DNA of 64,000 nt from Nonomuraea typhae (lineage in GTDB: Bacteria > Actinomycetota > Actinomycetes > Streptosporangiales > Streptosporangiaceae), in NCBI RefSeq assembly GCF_009760925.1, contig NZ_VRLV01000002.1, positions 248,001 to 312,000 of the forward strand. The letters are read 5' to 3'. Positions within the stretch are counted from its first letter, which is position 1; the number at the start of each line of letters is the position of its first letter. A program made the position numbers and the translations under genes. Of this stretch, positions 8,719 to 18,689 are shown in pieces. The notes under the pieces are model-generated. The model ran no database searches and was not told the DNA's origin. It saw only the letters and a list, made by a program, of their open reading frames with translations.

Positions 8719-8752
8719 GGCTGCTTTTCAGGGGCGGCTGCTTTTCAGGGGC
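8719..8752. repeat. Tandem 17-base duplication across the LysR stop codon
   Basis: GGCTGCTTTTCAGGGGC occurs twice without a gap (8719-8735 and 8736-8752). The right-hand copy contains the TGA that ends the LysR gene (8745-8747, minus strand); the left-hand copy repeats the stop 17 bases downstream in another frame. It looks like a recent slippage duplication of the gene end. Confidence 0.85.
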
Positions 8753-9692
8753 GGCTGGCGATGGCCAGGAGGGTGGCGGCGGGACCGGTGAGCGGACGGC
8801 CGCGCCGCCAGACCGCACGCAGGCTGCGCACCAGGTTGAGGCCCGCCAGCGGCACCTCCACCAGCCTGCCGGTCGCCAGATCGGCCTCCACGGCGTACCC
8901 GCTCAGCACCGCGGGCGCCACGCCCGCCGCGGCCGCGCCCTTCACCGCGCTGTTCGAGCCCAGCTCCAGCCGGGGGCTGGCCTGGTGAAGCCCGCGGAAG
9001 GCCACGTCGAGCGTCTCCCGGGTGCCCGACCCGCGCTCGCGCACCACCAGCGGCGTGGCCGCCAGCTCCGCCCCCCGCAGCACGGTACGGCGGCGCGCCC
9101 ACGGATGCCCGGCCGCCACCACGACCACCAGCCGGTCGGTCCCCACGACCCGCGCGTCCAGCCCGTCCGGCACGCTCGGCCCTTCCACGAACCCCAGCTC
9201 CACCGCCCGCCCCCGGTCCCCGGCGCCGCCGTCGCCCGCCGGCTCCTCGAGCCTCGCCCCGGCCAGGACCAGCGCCGCCACCTCGGCCGAGTTGACCACG
9301 TCCAGGCCCACCTGCACGTCCGGCTCGCGATTCTGGAACTCGCCCAGCCAGCGCGGCACCAGATACTCGGCGACCGTCATCGACGCCGCCACCCGCAAAT
9401 GGGCCGCCTCGCTGTGCCGTACCGCCTGCGCCCCGCGCATCAGCTCATACGCGGCCGACAGCACCTGGGCCGCCCACCCCGCCACCATCTTCCCCTCGTC
9501 CGTCAGCGCCGAGCCCCGGGGCGTGCGTTCCAGCAGGGGCAGGCCGAGGCGGCGTTCGAGCTGGGCGATGCGTTTGCTGGCCGACGGCTGGGCGATGCCC
9601 GAGGCGCGAGCGGCGCGGCCGAGGCTGCCCAGCTCGCCCACGTCGACGAGGAGCTTGAGCGAGTCGAGATCCGGCAGCGCACTCATAGCCAT
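8745..9692 (-). CDS. LysR-family transcriptional regulator
   Basis: A 315-residue regulator. The N-terminal winged helix is typical (SLGRAARASGIAQPSASKRIAQLERRLG), followed by the linker motif LLERTPRGSALTDEG and a substrate-binding domain of about 200 residues. The ATG at 9692 is placed best for the AGG ribosome site; an in-frame ATG at 9686 is also possible. It is divergent from a YeiH-type exporter, the arrangement seen for E. coli yeiE-yeiH, so it probably controls that gene and itself. A T-N11-A palindrome lies over its start codon. Confidence 0.92.
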   Translation of the reverse strand: MAMSALPDLDSLKLLVDVGELGSLGRAARASGIAQPSASKRIAQLERRLGLPLLERTPRGSALTDEGKMVAGWAAQVLSAAYELMRGAQAVRHSEAAHLRVAASMTVAEYLVPRWLGEFQNREPDVQVGLDVVNSAEVAALVLAGARLEEPAGDGGAGDRGRAVELGFVEGPSVPDGLDARVVGTDRLVVVVAAGHPWARRRTVLRGAELAATPLVVRERGSGTRETLDVAFRGLHQASPRLELGSNSAVKGAAAAGVAPAVLSGYAVEADLATGRLVEVPLAGLNLVRSLRAVWRRGRPLTGPAATLLAIASRP

Positions 9693-9700
9693 AGGCTATG
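9684..9700. promoter_or_regulatory. LysR-type box over the start codon of its own gene
   Basis: CATAGCC-ATA-GGCTATG is a perfect interrupted palindrome whose core TAGCCATAGGCTA fits the T-N11-A pattern recognised by LysR proteins. It covers both candidate ATG codons of the regulator and lies about 60 bases before the exporter start, as expected for autorepression together with activation of the divergent gene. Binding is inferred. Confidence 0.6.
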
Positions 9701-9756
9701 ACCTGCCAGGCAATGGGTGGCTACTGGGCTGTTCCGGACGGCCCAAGACTGGGATC

Positions 9757-10830
9757 ATGGTCTCCCTCGCCGTCACTCGCGCCTGGCCCCGCCTGCATGT
9801 CCCCGGCATCGCCGTGGCCGCGGCGGCGGTCGCGATGGCGCTGGCCGTGAGCCGGTTCCTGCCGGCGCTCAGCCCGGCGATCATCGCGGTGACAGCGGGG
9901 GCGGCCCTGCACAACCTCGGCTGGCTGCACGAGCGGCTGCGGCCCGGCCTGCAGTTCGTCGCCAAGAAGGTGCTGCGGGCGGCGATCGTCCTGCTCGGGC
10001 TGCAGATCGCGCTCCCCCAGGTGCTCACGCTGGGACGGCCGACCCTGCTGATCGTGGTCGCGGCGACCGGCCTCACGTTCGTGCTCACGCCGCTGATCGG
10101 CCGCCGCCTCGGCGTCGCGCCGGGCAGCTCCCTGCTCATCGCCACGGGCGTCAGCATCTGCGGCGCCTCGGCCATAGCCGCCATGCATGAGAGCGCCGGC
10201 TCCGACGACGACGACGCCGCCTCCGCCCTGGGTGTCGTGACGTTGTACGGCACGGCCGCCATCGTGTTCGTGCCGCTGGTGGCCGGGTGGCTGGGGCTGA
10301 CGGGCAAGCAGCTCGGGGTGTGGGCCGGGGCGGCGGTGCACGAGGTGGCCCAGGTGGCGGCGATCGGCGCGGCCTCGGGGGCGGCGGTGCTGGCGGTGGC
10401 CGTCACCGCCAAGCTGGCCAGGGTGGTGCTGCTGGCCCCCATGGTCGCGGCCACCGCCTTCCGCCACCGCCTCAGGCACGCCGGCCCGGTCAGCGCCGAG
10501 CCGGCCACCGCCGTACACACGGGGCGAACCATCCACGCCCTGGCCGAACCACCCGTGGCGTCCCAGGCCAAGCGGCCGCCCATCATGCCGTTGTTCGTGG
10601 CCGGGTTCCTGGCCATGGTGGTCGTGCGGAGTCTCGGGGTGGTGCCGGAGGCCGTGACGACGGCGGTGCCGCAGGTGACGAGCCTGTTGCTGGCGGCCGC
10701 GCTGTTCGGGCTCGGGACCGGGATCGACGTGCGGAAGCTGGCCAGGGGCGGCCGGGCCGTACTGCTGGGCGGCATCTCCACGGCCCTGATCACCGGCATC
10801 TCGCTGGCGGGCGTGACACTCCTGGTGTGA
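9757..10830 (+). CDS. YeiH-family putative sulfate exporter
   Basis: A 357-residue membrane protein of the UPF0324/YeiH (Cons_hypoth698) family with about ten membrane segments. Recognisable family signatures are ALHNLGW after the first helices, the long LRAAIVLLGLQIALPQVL helix, GVSICGASAIAAM, and VHEVAQVAAIGAASG. The C-terminal GLGTGIDVRKLARGG is also typical. Members are proposed to export sulfate or sulfonated compounds. The ATG at 9757 is chosen because the open frame upstream only shadows the antisense LysR gene. The divergent LysR regulator supports an inducible export role. Confidence 0.88.
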   Translation: MVSLAVTRAWPRLHVPGIAVAAAAVAMALAVSRFLPALSPAIIAVTAGAALHNLGWLHERLRPGLQFVAKKVLRAAIVLLGLQIALPQVLTLGRPTLLIVVAATGLTFVLTPLIGRRLGVAPGSSLLIATGVSICGASAIAAMHESAGSDDDDAASALGVVTLYGTAAIVFVPLVAGWLGLTGKQLGVWAGAAVHEVAQVAAIGAASGAAVLAVAVTAKLARVVLLAPMVAATAFRHRLRHAGPVSAEPATAVHTGRTIHALAEPPVASQAKRPPIMPLFVAGFLAMVVVRSLGVVPEAVTTAVPQVTSLLLAAALFGLGTGIDVRKLARGGRAVLLGGISTALITGISLAGVTLLV

Positions 10831-10947
10831 TCGCGAGTGGACGTTGGCCCTATCCGCCCGTAACGTGCTCACTTTGGAATGACATCTGGAAATAGACCGT
10901 TCCATCAGTGCCACGTCCAGGTCCCCACGAGGAGCACGTACCCGATC

Positions 10948-11871
10948 ATGCGCACCACCGCACACCCCATCCTCCAGCCCTCCGACGAGGTGGCCGCGGC
11001 CCTGGCGGCCGGCGCCCCCGTGGTCGCGCTGGAGTCCACGATCATCTCGCACGGGCTGCCCCAGCCCCGCAACCTGGAGGTCGCCAGGGAGCTGGAGGCG
11101 GTCGTCCGGGACGCGGGCGCGGTGCCGGCCACGATCGCGGTGCTGGACGGCGTGGCCAAGGTCGGGCTGGACGAGGTCGAGCTGGAGCGCATCGCCACCG
11201 AGTCGGGCCTGCGCAAGCTCGGCCAGCGCGACCTGCCCGTGGCGGCGGCGCTCAAGGCCAGCGGGGCCACCACGGTGTCGGCCACCTCGTTCCTGGCCGC
11301 GCGCGCCGGGATCCGGATCTTCGCCACGGGCGGGCTGGGCGGCGTGCACCGCGGGTGGACCGAGGAGCAGGACGAGTCCGCCGACCTGGACACGCTGGCC
11401 CGCACCCGGATCACGATCGTGTGCGCGGGCGTGAAGTCCATCCTGGACGTGCCGTCCACGCTGCAGCGGCTGGAGACCCGCGGCGTCACCATCGCCGGGT
11501 ACCAGACCGACACCTTCCCCGGCTTCTACCTGCACACCTCCGGCGAGCCCATCGACTGGCGCATCGAGGCCCCCGAGGAGGCCGCCGCGATCATGCGCGG
11601 CCAGGACGCGCTCGGCGGCCCGGAGACGGCGCTGATCGTGGCCAACCCGGTCCCCGTGGCGCAGCAGCTCGACCCCGAGCTGCACGACCGCGTGCTCGGC
11701 GAGGCGCTGGCCGCCGCCGAGCGGGAGGGCGTCACCGGCCAGGCCATCACCCCGTTCCTGCTCGGCTATCTGGTGCGCGGCACCGCCGGCGCCTCCCTGG
11801 AGGCCAACCTCGCGGCCGTCCGCGGCAACGTGGCGCTGGCCTCGCGCATCGCGCTCGCCTGGGCCCAGTGA
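10948..11871 (+). CDS. psuG: Pseudouridine-5'-phosphate glycosidase
   Basis: A 307-residue enzyme that splits pseudouridine 5'-phosphate into uracil and ribose 5-phosphate. Family motifs are clear: VALESTIISHGLPQPRN near the N-terminus, GVAKVGL, RDLPVAAALKASGATTVSAT, then FATGGLGGVHRGW and GVKSILDVP, with the metal- and sugar-binding residues in place. Length is normal. The ATG at 10948 begins the conserved region; a longer reading frame from 10879 has no support. The 117-base leader contains spaced TGGAA and TTCCA elements. It is followed after 11 bases by the kinase that supplies its substrate. Confidence 0.95.
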   Translation: MRTTAHPILQPSDEVAAALAAGAPVVALESTIISHGLPQPRNLEVARELEAVVRDAGAVPATIAVLDGVAKVGLDEVELERIATESGLRKLGQRDLPVAAALKASGATTVSATSFLAARAGIRIFATGGLGGVHRGWTEEQDESADLDTLARTRITIVCAGVKSILDVPSTLQRLETRGVTIAGYQTDTFPGFYLHTSGEPIDWRIEAPEEAAAIMRGQDALGGPETALIVANPVPVAQQLDPELHDRVLGEALAAAEREGVTGQAITPFLLGYLVRGTAGASLEANLAAVRGNVALASRIALAWAQ

Positions 11872-11882
11872 GGGGCACGGCC

Positions 11883-12809
11883 ATGGGTGAGGGCCTGCTC
11901 GTCGTCGGCGACGTGGTCACGGACGTGGTGGCCGTGCACGGCACGCCGGTCGCCACCGGCACCGACACCGAGGCCGACATCGTGCTGCGCCCCGGCGGGT
12001 CGGGGGCGAACACCGCCTCCTGGGCCGCCTATCTGGGCGCGGACGCGGCGCTGCTGTCCCGCGTCGGCTACGACAGCAGCGAGTGGCACACGAACGAGCT
12101 GGTCAAGGCGGGTGTGCGGCCGCTGCTGTCGGTGGACGCCGACCATCCGACCGCGGTCGTGATCGCGATGGTGGACCCCACCGGCGAACGCTCCATGCTC
12201 ACCAACCGCGGCGCCGGCGGCAGGATCTCCCCGGCCGACTTCGCGGAGCCGATGCTCGACGGAATCCGCCATCTCCATCTGTCCGGCTACACGTTCTTCG
12301 CCGAGCCGGGGCTCCAACTTGCTCGGACGATCATGGCGGCGGCGGCCGGGCGCGGCGTGTCGATGAGCATCGACCCCGCCTCCACCGGCCCCCTGCGCGC
12401 CTTCGGCGTCGAGCGGTTCCTGCGCGAGATCGCCCCCGCCGGACTCGTCATCCCCAACCTCGACGAGGCCCTGCTCCTCACGGGCGCCGCCACTCCGGAA
12501 CGCGCCGCCGAAGTGCTGAGTGAGAGGTACGGCAGAGCGGTCGTGAAGCTCGGGCCCGGAGGCGCGGTCGCGGCCGTCGCGGGCCGGATCGCGGCGACGG
12601 CCGAGGCGCTGCCGGTCGACGCGGTGGACTCCACGGGGGCCGGTGACGCGTTCGCCGCCGGGTACCTCACGGCGTGGCTTTCCGGGGCCGGCGAAGAGGC
12701 CGCGGTGCAGGCGGGATGCCGTGCGGGTGCGGATTGTGTGGCCCTAGTAGGCGGCCGTCCACGGTACGGTTTGGAGTTGAACCATCTTTACCCTATTCAC
12801 ACCGATTGA
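11883..12809 (+). CDS. psuK: PfkB-family kinase, probable pseudouridine kinase
   Basis: A 308-residue PfkB/ribokinase-family sugar kinase. The N-terminal GG motif (LRPGGSGANTASWAAYLGA) and the C-terminal DSTGAGDAFAAGYL motif with the catalytic Asp are both present. The family alone does not fix the substrate, but its place 11 bases after psuG with an AGGGG ribosome site makes phosphorylation of pseudouridine to the 5'-phosphate the likely job. Together the two genes complete pseudouridine breakdown. No dedicated transporter is adjacent. Confidence 0.88.
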   Translation: MGEGLLVVGDVVTDVVAVHGTPVATGTDTEADIVLRPGGSGANTASWAAYLGADAALLSRVGYDSSEWHTNELVKAGVRPLLSVDADHPTAVVIAMVDPTGERSMLTNRGAGGRISPADFAEPMLDGIRHLHLSGYTFFAEPGLQLARTIMAAAAGRGVSMSIDPASTGPLRAFGVERFLREIAPAGLVIPNLDEALLLTGAATPERAAEVLSERYGRAVVKLGPGGAVAAVAGRIAATAEALPVDAVDSTGAGDAFAAGYLTAWLSGAGEEAAVQAGCRAGADCVALVGGRPRYGLELNHLYPIHTD

Positions 12810-12873
12810 TAGCTTTCCACGTAGGCTTCACCACCAGTCACAAGGATCACTCTGGGGAGGATAAGGTCCGCCG

Positions 12874-15261
12874 ATGGACGTCGAGTCATCGATCTGCCTG
12901 AGCGACCTGGTCCCTGCCCTGCGCTGGAGCCGTCCCCAGCATGTGGCCGCGATTCTGGCCGATCCGCGGCTGCCGGCCGGATGGTGGAACACGGTGTCCC
13001 TACCCCACGCGCTCGGGGCGACGGGGCTCGACTGGATCTGCGAACGGCTGGCCCGGCTCGCCTCGGCCCGCTGGGACCACCTCCCCCTCGGTGACTTCCT
13101 GCCCGCGCTGACCGTCCACCACGTGGACCCCACCCTGCCCGGCTGGCCGGAGCCCACCCGCTCGGCCATCACGGGGCTGGGTGGCTGGCATCGGTTGCGC
13201 CGCCTGTGTCCCGGTGACCTGTCCTCGCCCGGGGCGCCCAAGGAGGCGGTGATCGGCTCGGTCTTCCGCGAGATCCTGGCCCAGATCCCCATCCAGACCG
13301 GCCCCCTGCCCGGAGTTCCCGGACAAGCCGGCACCCCTGGGCAACCCGGCACCCCTGGGCAACCCGGCGCCCCTGGGCAACCCGGCGCTTCCGGCCGGCC
13401 CGGTACCTCCGCCCAACCAGGCGCCGCCGGCCAACCTGGCGTCACGCCCCAGCCCGGTGTCGCCGGGCAGCCCGGCGTCCCGGCTCAGCCTGGCGGCGCC
13501 GGCCAACCTGGCGTCCCCGTTCAGCCTGGCGTCCCCGTTCAGCCTGGCGTCCCCGTTCAGCCTGGCCGGCCCGGCGCCTCCGGACCTCCCGGTCAGCCGG
13601 CGGTCCCCGCCCAGCCCGGCGTCCCCGGGCAACCCGGCGCTCCCGGGCAACCCGGCGCCCCTGGGCAACCCGGCGCCCCTGGGCAACCCGGCGTCCCGGC
13701 CCAACCCGGCGCCATGCAGCCCGGCGCTCCTGCTCAGCCCGGTGTCTCGCCCCAACCCGGCATCTCCGCTCAGCCCGGCGCCCCGGGGCAGCCCGGCCAG
13801 CCGGGCACTCCCGCGCGACCGGCCGCCGCGAGCGCGGGCACGGCCTCGGGGCCGTCCACCGGGCTTCCCTCACGCAAGGGCCGAGGCGCCCCGGGTGCTG
13901 AAACCCCGGGCGCGCCCGCCCCCGCCGGTTCCGGCGTGCCCATGTCCGCCCCGCCCGCCGACGGCCCCACCCGCCCCGTCGCCGGCGCGCAACCAGGCGG
14001 TGCCCAAGGCGCCCCAGGTACCCCCGGAACCCCGGGCCCCGACGGCGGCCGCACCGGACCCGAGGCACCCGGCCCGGGCAGCGCCGCCGGCCTCCAGGGA
14101 CCCCAGGTCCCCGGCGCCCAGGGACCCGGCGCCCAGCAAGGGCTGGCCTTGCCCGGCGGCCACCCCGCCCCCGGTGCGCAGCAGCGGCCCGCGGCGGAGC
14201 CGTCCGAGACCGACCACGCGATGGTCCGGGTCGTCGACGGGCTGTTCCGCAGCATGGACCGCCTGGAGTTGTCGGTGGCCGTGCACCGCCTGTTCGCCGA
14301 GGACCCGGTCAGCCTCCGCACGCTCGCCCACAAGATGCTCGTCGAACGCGACGTCCTCTCCCAGGCCCAGCGCATGGCCGAGGAGCGGGTGCTGCACTGG
14401 CTGCGTTCGTCGGAGTCGGCTCCGGTCACCGGGCACATGTTCCGCCTGACCGAATGGCTGGGCGCCGCCGCCACCCAGGAGCAGCTGATCGGCGCCGACC
14501 CGGCCCACCCGGTGATGGTCCCGTCGCTGCGCAGCCCGCTGTGGCGGGTGCTGGTCACGCTCATGCCCGACCGCCGCCTGCAGGACGGCTGGCTGGTGGT
14601 CGGCGACATCCACGGCCTCCAGCAACGCACCCGCCAGCTCCTGGCCGGCGCCCCGAACGACGCCGACCGCCACGAGCTCCTCGAACAGCTCGGCATCCGC
14701 CGCCACTCCGCCCAGGCGTGGCTGGACTCCCTGCCGCTGGAGGCGCCCAGGCAACCGGCCGCCCCCGCCGCCCAGGCCGCGCCGCAGCAGCCGCTGCCCC
14801 GCCGTACTCCTGGAGCCAACGGACACCACCATCGGGGCGGCACCCCGATCCCGGCCGCGCCCACCGGGAACATCGATCCGTCCGCGGCGCTGGCGACCCT
14901 TTCCGCGCTGTCGGGCGGACGCTCGCCGATGCTGGCCGGGACGCCCTCGACGCCGCCGGCCCCGCTGCCGAGCCCTTCGGCGGACCCGCGCCGCTGGCAG
15001 CGCATCGAGGTGACGCCGGAGCACCTGCGCGGCGGCCCGGTGCCGGTGCCGGAGGGGTACGCGGCGCAGCTCGGCATGCGCCCGGGCACCCTGCTGTCGG
15101 TCACCGGCCCGGGCGACAACGCGATCGTGCTGGTCTGGCAGGGTCACCAGCCGGTCTTCGACTCGCTGCAGCCGGTCCTCATGCGCCTCAACGCCCGTCC
15201 CGGCGACCAGGTCTACGTCACCGTGGACGGCTACCGCCTGGAGGCGCAGCTAACCGGCTGA
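12874..15261 (+). CDS. Collagen-like multidomain protein with possible transcription-factor-like ends
   Basis: A 795-residue protein of unrecognised function. Residues 1-145 form a compact Trp-rich domain ending in [15 protein letters not shown] and REILAQI, which recalls the RNA-polymerase alpha C-terminal or helix-hairpin-helix type. Residues 148-310 are collagen-like, mostly GxPGQPG units, and residues 310-445 are Pro/Ala/Gly-rich. Residues 450-630 form a helical domain ([37 protein letters not shown]) that resembles a diverged sigma region-4 helix-turn-helix. After another flexible linker, residues 703-795 form a small beta-rich domain ([31 protein letters not shown]). There is no signal peptide or membrane segment. 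A GGGGAGG ribosome site precedes the ATG. Domain identities are inference; the coding call is firm. Confidence 0.8.
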   Translation: MDVESSICLSDLVPALRWSRPQHVAAILADPRLPAGWWNTVSLPHALGATGLDWICERLARLASARWDHLPLGDFLPALTVHHVDPTLPGWPEPTRSAITGLGGWHRLRRLCPGDLSSPGAPKEAVIGSVFREILAQIPIQTGPLPGVPGQAGTPGQPGTPGQPGAPGQPGASGRPGTSAQPGAAGQPGVTPQPGVAGQPGVPAQPGGAGQPGVPVQPGVPVQPGVPVQPGRPGASGPPGQPAVPAQPGVPGQPGAPGQPGAPGQPGAPGQPGVPAQPGAMQPGAPAQPGVSPQPGISAQPGAPGQPGQPGTPARPAAASAGTASGPSTGLPSRKGRGAPGAETPGAPAPAGSGVPMSAPPADGPTRPVAGAQPGGAQGAPGTPGTPGPDGGRTGPEAPGPGSAAGLQGPQVPGAQGPGAQQGLALPGGHPAPGAQQRPAAEPSETDHAMVRVVDGLFRSMDRLELSVAVHRLFAEDPVSLRTLAHKMLVERDVLSQAQRMAEERVLHWLRSSESAPVTGHMFRLTEWLGAAATQEQLIGADPAHPVMVPSLRSPLWRVLVTLMPDRRLQDGWLVVGDIHGLQQRTRQLLAGAPNDADRHELLEQLGIRRHSAQAWLDSLPLEAPRQPAAPAAQAAPQQPLPRRTPGANGHHHRGGTPIPAAPTGNIDPSAALATLSALSGGRSPMLAGTPSTPPAPLPSPSADPRRWQRIEVTPEHLRGGPVPVPEGYAAQLGMRPGTLLSVTGPGDNAIVLVWQGHQPVFDSLQPVLMRLNARPGDQVYVTVDGYRLEAQLTG
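13320..13800 (+). repeat. Collagen-like tandem repeat region
   Basis: About 480 bases of imperfect 18-base units (core like CCCGGCGCCCCTGGGCAA) encode about 27 hexapeptides of the form G-x-P/A-G/A/V-Q-P. The middle Gly is often replaced by Ala, Val or Pro, so the region only partly satisfies Gly-X-Y. Near-identical neighbouring units point to recent expansion and to a likely site of length variation. Confidence 0.85.
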
Positions 15262-18111
15262 CTCGAACAGCCCCAGCCGGTGCGCCGTGGCCGCCGCCTC
15301 CCCGCGCGAGGCGACGCCCAGCTTGGCCAGGATGTTCGACACGTGCACGCTGACCGTCTTGACCGAGATGAACAGCTCGCCGCCGATCTCCCGGTTGCTC
15401 TTGCCGTCGGTCAGGTGCCGCAGCACCTCCAGCTCGCGCGCGGTCAGCCCGAGCTGCGGCGCCTGCGGCTCCGGCTCCTCGCCCACGGCCAGCCGCGCCC
15501 GCCGCGCGAAGGAGTCCAGTTCCTCCAGCAGCGGCCGCGCGCCGACCCGGCCGGCCAGCTCGCGCGCCCGCGCCACCCGCTCGGCGGCCTCCTTGCGCGC
15601 GCCGCCCGCGTGCGCCGCCCGCGCCGCGCCCACGAGCGCCCTGGCTTCCCGGTACGGCTGCCGCAGCCCGCTCCATGCCTGGGCGGCGGCGTCCCAGGCG
15701 TCGAGGTCGTCGGCCGGTCCCGCGATGGCGTTGAACGTCAGCCGTTCGGCCTCCTGCAGCACGCCCTCTGCCCGCATCCACCGCGCCTGGGCCCGCGCCT
15801 CCTCCAGCACCTGCCCGCCCAGGAGCGCGCTGCCGACGAGCACCGGCCAGGAGTAGCGGGGGCTGGCGGCGAGGTCCTGCTCGCGCAGCGCGCGCAGGGC
15901 GGCCTCGGCCGCCTCCTCCAGGCGTCCCCCGGCGGTGAGCAGTTCGATCTCGCGCGCGGCCGAGGGCAGCATGTGCTGGTCGCGGTAGATGGTGCGCTTG
16001 AGCACGCTGTTCTGGGCGGCGTACATCGCCTGTGCGCGCTCCAGGTCGCCGCGCCACAGCGCGATGTCGCCGACGAACCCCTCCAGGCTGGCCCGGTAGA
16101 TCGGCGGCGGCGCCAGGTCGAGCGCCCGCTCGATGACCTCGAGCGCCTCGTCCCAGCGCCCGAGGGAGACCAGCGGCTCGGCCAGGTTGATGGCCAGGAA
16201 CGTGCCCGACGTGCGGGCCAGGCCGTACTCCTCGGCGTCGGCGATGCCGCGCTCGGCGACCTTGACCGCCTCCTCGTGCCAGCCGGCGCCTTCGAGCGCG
16301 TCGGACAGGGAGATCGCGTGCCGCATGAGCGCGCCGTACGCCTTGTCGGCCACGGCGATCTCGCGGGCCTCGGCGAACCTCGGCAGGCCGCCCTCCACGT
16401 CGCCGAAGTTGAAGCGGCCCCAGGCCAGCGTGGTCAGGGCGTTCGCCTCCGTGGCGCGGTCGCCGACGGCGCGGGCGATCGCGACGGCCTCTTCGGCGTT
16501 GCGGATCTTGTCCGGCCACCTGTCGCGCGTGTTGCACATGCGGGCCAGCGTTTCGGCGATCTGGGCGCGCAGATTGGTCGGCGGGTCGGCCGGGACGAGG
16601 GTGGCGGCCTCCTGCAGGTCCTCCAGGTGCCCCTTGCGGCTCATGTCGTAGCGGAGCAGGCCGCGCAGCCGCAGGAGCCGGGCGGTACGCACGGGGTCGG
16701 CCACCCGGTCGATCTCCTCCAGGGCGGCGGTGGTCAGCGAGATGCCCCGGTCGTACTCGCCGGCGTTGAACGCCACGGCGGCGGCCGAGTGCAGCACGCC
16801 GATCCGGTCGGCCTCGATGCGCTCGGCGGCGTCCGGCACGTTGTCCCACAGTTCGAGCACGCGGGAGAGCATGCGCAGTTGCTCGTCGTAGGCGGTGGAC
16901 TTGCGCGCGGCCGCGGCCGCCCGCCAGGCGCTGACCAGCGCCCAGGTGGCGTCGTGGGCGGCGTGCCAGTGGTGGGCCAGCTCGATGGCGCCGCGCGGCG
17001 CGGGCAGGATGGCCAGGTCGCGTTCGAGCGCCTCGGCGAAGCGGGTGTGCAGGCGGGCGTGCTCGCCGGGCAGCAGGTCGTCGTGGAGCGCCTCGCGGAT
17101 CAGCGCGTGCCGGAAGGCGTAGCCCTCGCCGTCGACGACCAGCACGTTCCCGGCGACCGCCGGGCGCAGGGAGCGGGAGAGCGCGCCGTCGTCGAGGCCG
17201 GTGACCGCGAGCAGGAGTTCGTGTTCTATGCGCTGGCCGCCCGCGCTGGCCACGCGCATGAGGTCCTGGGTCTCCTCGGGCAGCCGTTCGACGCTGGCCA
17301 GCAGCAGGTCGCGCAGCGACTCGGGCAGTTCGTCACCGCCGCCCTCGCTGAGCAGCGCCTCGACGAACAGCGGGTTGCCCTCGCTGCGCGCGTAGATCTC
17401 GTCGATGATGACCGGCGACGGCTCGTGCTCCAGGATGCTGGCGGCCTGGGCGACGACCTCCCTGCGGGTCAGGCGGCCCAGCTCCAGCCGGGTCACCCAG
17501 TCGACGCGGCCCAGCTCGGCCAGCAGCGGGCGCAGCGGGTGGGTGCGGTGCAGTTCGTCGGTGCGGTAGGTCACGACGATGAGCAGCGGCACGTCGGTGC
17601 GCTGGTATCGGACCAGGAAGGAGAGCAGGTCGCGGGTGGAGCGGTCGGCCCAGTGGGCGTCCTCGATCACCATGAGCACCGGCTGCTGCTCGGCGAGGTT
17701 TTCCAGCAGGCCGAGCACCTGCTCGAACAGCCGGGCCCTGGCCTCGGCGCCGTCGCCCTCCGGCTCGCCGAAGTCGGGCAGGAGCCTGGCCAGCCCGCGG
17801 GTGCTGCCGCCGGGGACCAGCGCGGCCACGCCGTCCTGCCCGAGGTCGCGCACCAGCCGGCGCAGGACCGCGGTGAAGGGCGCGAACGGCAGGCCGTCCG
17901 TGCCGAGCTCGAGGCAGTGGCCGACGAGCTCGCGCACGTCGCCGATGCGCTCGGCGAACTCCTTGATCAGGCGGGTCTTGCCGACGCCCGCCTCGCCGCC
18001 GACCAGCACGGTCGAAGCCGATCCGGCCCTGGCACGCGCCAGCGCACGACCGAGCGCGCCGAGTTCAGTCGCGCGCCCGACGAACCGGGGGCTCACCGTA
18101 TGGATGCTCAC
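15250..18111 (-). CDS. LAL-type LuxR transcriptional regulator
   Basis: A 953-residue ATP-dependent regulator of the large LuxR (LAL/MalT-like) class. An N-terminal AAA domain has Walker [16 protein letters not shown] (near residue 39) and Walker [20 protein letters not shown] long helical repeat region of about 500 residues (TPR-like) follows. The C-terminal LuxR helix-turn-helix is [18 protein letters not shown], then [17 protein letters not shown]. It starts at GTG 18111. Its stop overlaps by 12 bases the end of the convergent collagen-like gene. Such proteins often control secondary metabolism or sugar use, but no target is evident here. Confidence 0.93.
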   Translation of the reverse strand: MSIHTVSPRFVGRATELGALGRALARARAGSASTVLVGGEAGVGKTRLIKEFAERIGDVRELVGHCLELGTDGLPFAPFTAVLRRLVRDLGQDGVAALVPGGSTRGLARLLPDFGEPEGDGAEARARLFEQVLGLLENLAEQQPVLMVIEDAHWADRSTRDLLSFLVRYQRTDVPLLIVVTYRTDELHRTHPLRPLLAELGRVDWVTRLELGRLTRREVVAQAASILEHEPSPVIIDEIYARSEGNPLFVEALLSEGGGDELPESLRDLLLASVERLPEETQDLMRVASAGGQRIEHELLLAVTGLDDGALSRSLRPAVAGNVLVVDGEGYAFRHALIREALHDDLLPGEHARLHTRFAEALERDLAILPAPRGAIELAHHWHAAHDATWALVSAWRAAAAARKSTAYDEQLRMLSRVLELWDNVPDAAERIEADRIGVLHSAAAVAFNAGEYDRGISLTTAALEEIDRVADPVRTARLLRLRGLLRYDMSRKGHLEDLQEAATLVPADPPTNLRAQIAETLARMCNTRDRWPDKIRNAEEAVAIARAVGDRATEANALTTLAWGRFNFGDVEGGLPRFAEAREIAVADKAYGALMRHAISLSDALEGAGWHEEAVKVAERGIADAEEYGLARTSGTFLAINLAEPLVSLGRWDEALEVIERALDLAPPPIYRASLEGFVGDIALWRGDLERAQAMYAAQNSVLKRTIYRDQHMLPSAAREIELLTAGGRLEEAAEAALRALREQDLAASPRYSWPVLVGSALLGGQVLEEARAQARWMRAEGVLQEAERLTFNAIAGPADDLDAWDAAAQAWSGLRQPYREARALVGAARAAHAGGARKEAAERVARARELAGRVGARPLLEELDSFARRARLAVGEEPEPQAPQLGLTARELEVLRHLTDGKSNREIGGELFISVKTVSVHVSNILAKLGVASRGEAAATAHRLGLFESAG

Positions 18112-18146
18112 GCCCCATAGGATGCCATCTGACTAGGACAGAACGG

Positions 18147-18590
18147 TCATCGGAGGACCTTCCTAAAGAAGGTCGCGGACTCCTCGTACCCGAGCGCGGA
18201 GTAGAACTCGGGCGCCCGGCGGGTGGCCATCGCCACGTACCCGGCCTTCCGCCTGCGCGCCCACCGCTCGAACTCCTCCAGCAGCGCGCGCCCCATGCCC
18301 TGACGTCGCGACCCGGTCTGCACCATGGCCTCCTCCACCCAGGCGACCGGCCCGTTCGCGAAGAGCGTCATGTGCACGAAGCCCAGCAGGTATCCGTGCA
18401 CGTGCCCGCCGACCACCGCGGACAGCAGCAGCGCGTCCTCGTTGCGCAGCAGGTGGGGCAGGGCCACGTCGAACGCCGCGCGCTCGGGCCGGAAGGTCAT
18501 CCCGAACTCGCGGGCCAGGGCGAAGATCTCGTCCGCGTCGCCCTTCTCGGCTCTCCTGATGACAAGATCGTCAGATGTCACCCTGCGCAC
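18147..18590 (-). CDS. GNAT-family N-acetyltransferase
   Basis: A 147-residue acetyltransferase that transfers the acetyl group of acetyl-CoA to an unknown amine. The acetyl-CoA-binding motif A is VEEAMVQTGSRRQGMGRALL (Q/RxxGxG/A), and the C-terminal FYSALGYEES segment is typical. Start choice is uncertain: GTG at 18590 or GTG at 18581, neither with a clear ribosome site. It lies 35 bases upstream of the LAL regulator gene on the same strand and may share its transcript. Confidence 0.85.
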   Translation of the reverse strand: MRRVTSDDLVIRRAEKGDADEIFALAREFGMTFRPERAAFDVALPHLLRNEDALLLSAVVGGHVHGYLLGFVHMTLFANGPVAWVEEAMVQTGSRRQGMGRALLEEFERWARRRKAGYVAMATRRAPEFYSALGYEESATFFRKVLR

Positions 18591-18689
18591 CCTACTTCAC
18601 CGATGCCGACATATGGCCCTGCGACCGGGCCGTCACGAGTTGTGGTCAAGCCGACGACAATAGCGAACGCAGAGTGCTCTACACCACCG

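Noticed and set aside
10860..10915. Operator upstream of psuG
   Set aside because: TGGAA, TGGAA and TTCCA elements occur, but their spacing gives no consistent symmetry and no regulator is adjacent.
13320..13800. Collagen-like repeat as a surface-exposed collagen protein
   Set aside because: The protein has no signal peptide, membrane segment or sorting motif, so the usual surface role of bacterial collagens is not supported.
15280..18120. A 946-codon open frame on the plus strand
   Set aside because: It is fully antisense to the LAL regulator, whose Walker and LuxR motifs are clear; the frame has no recognisable domain.
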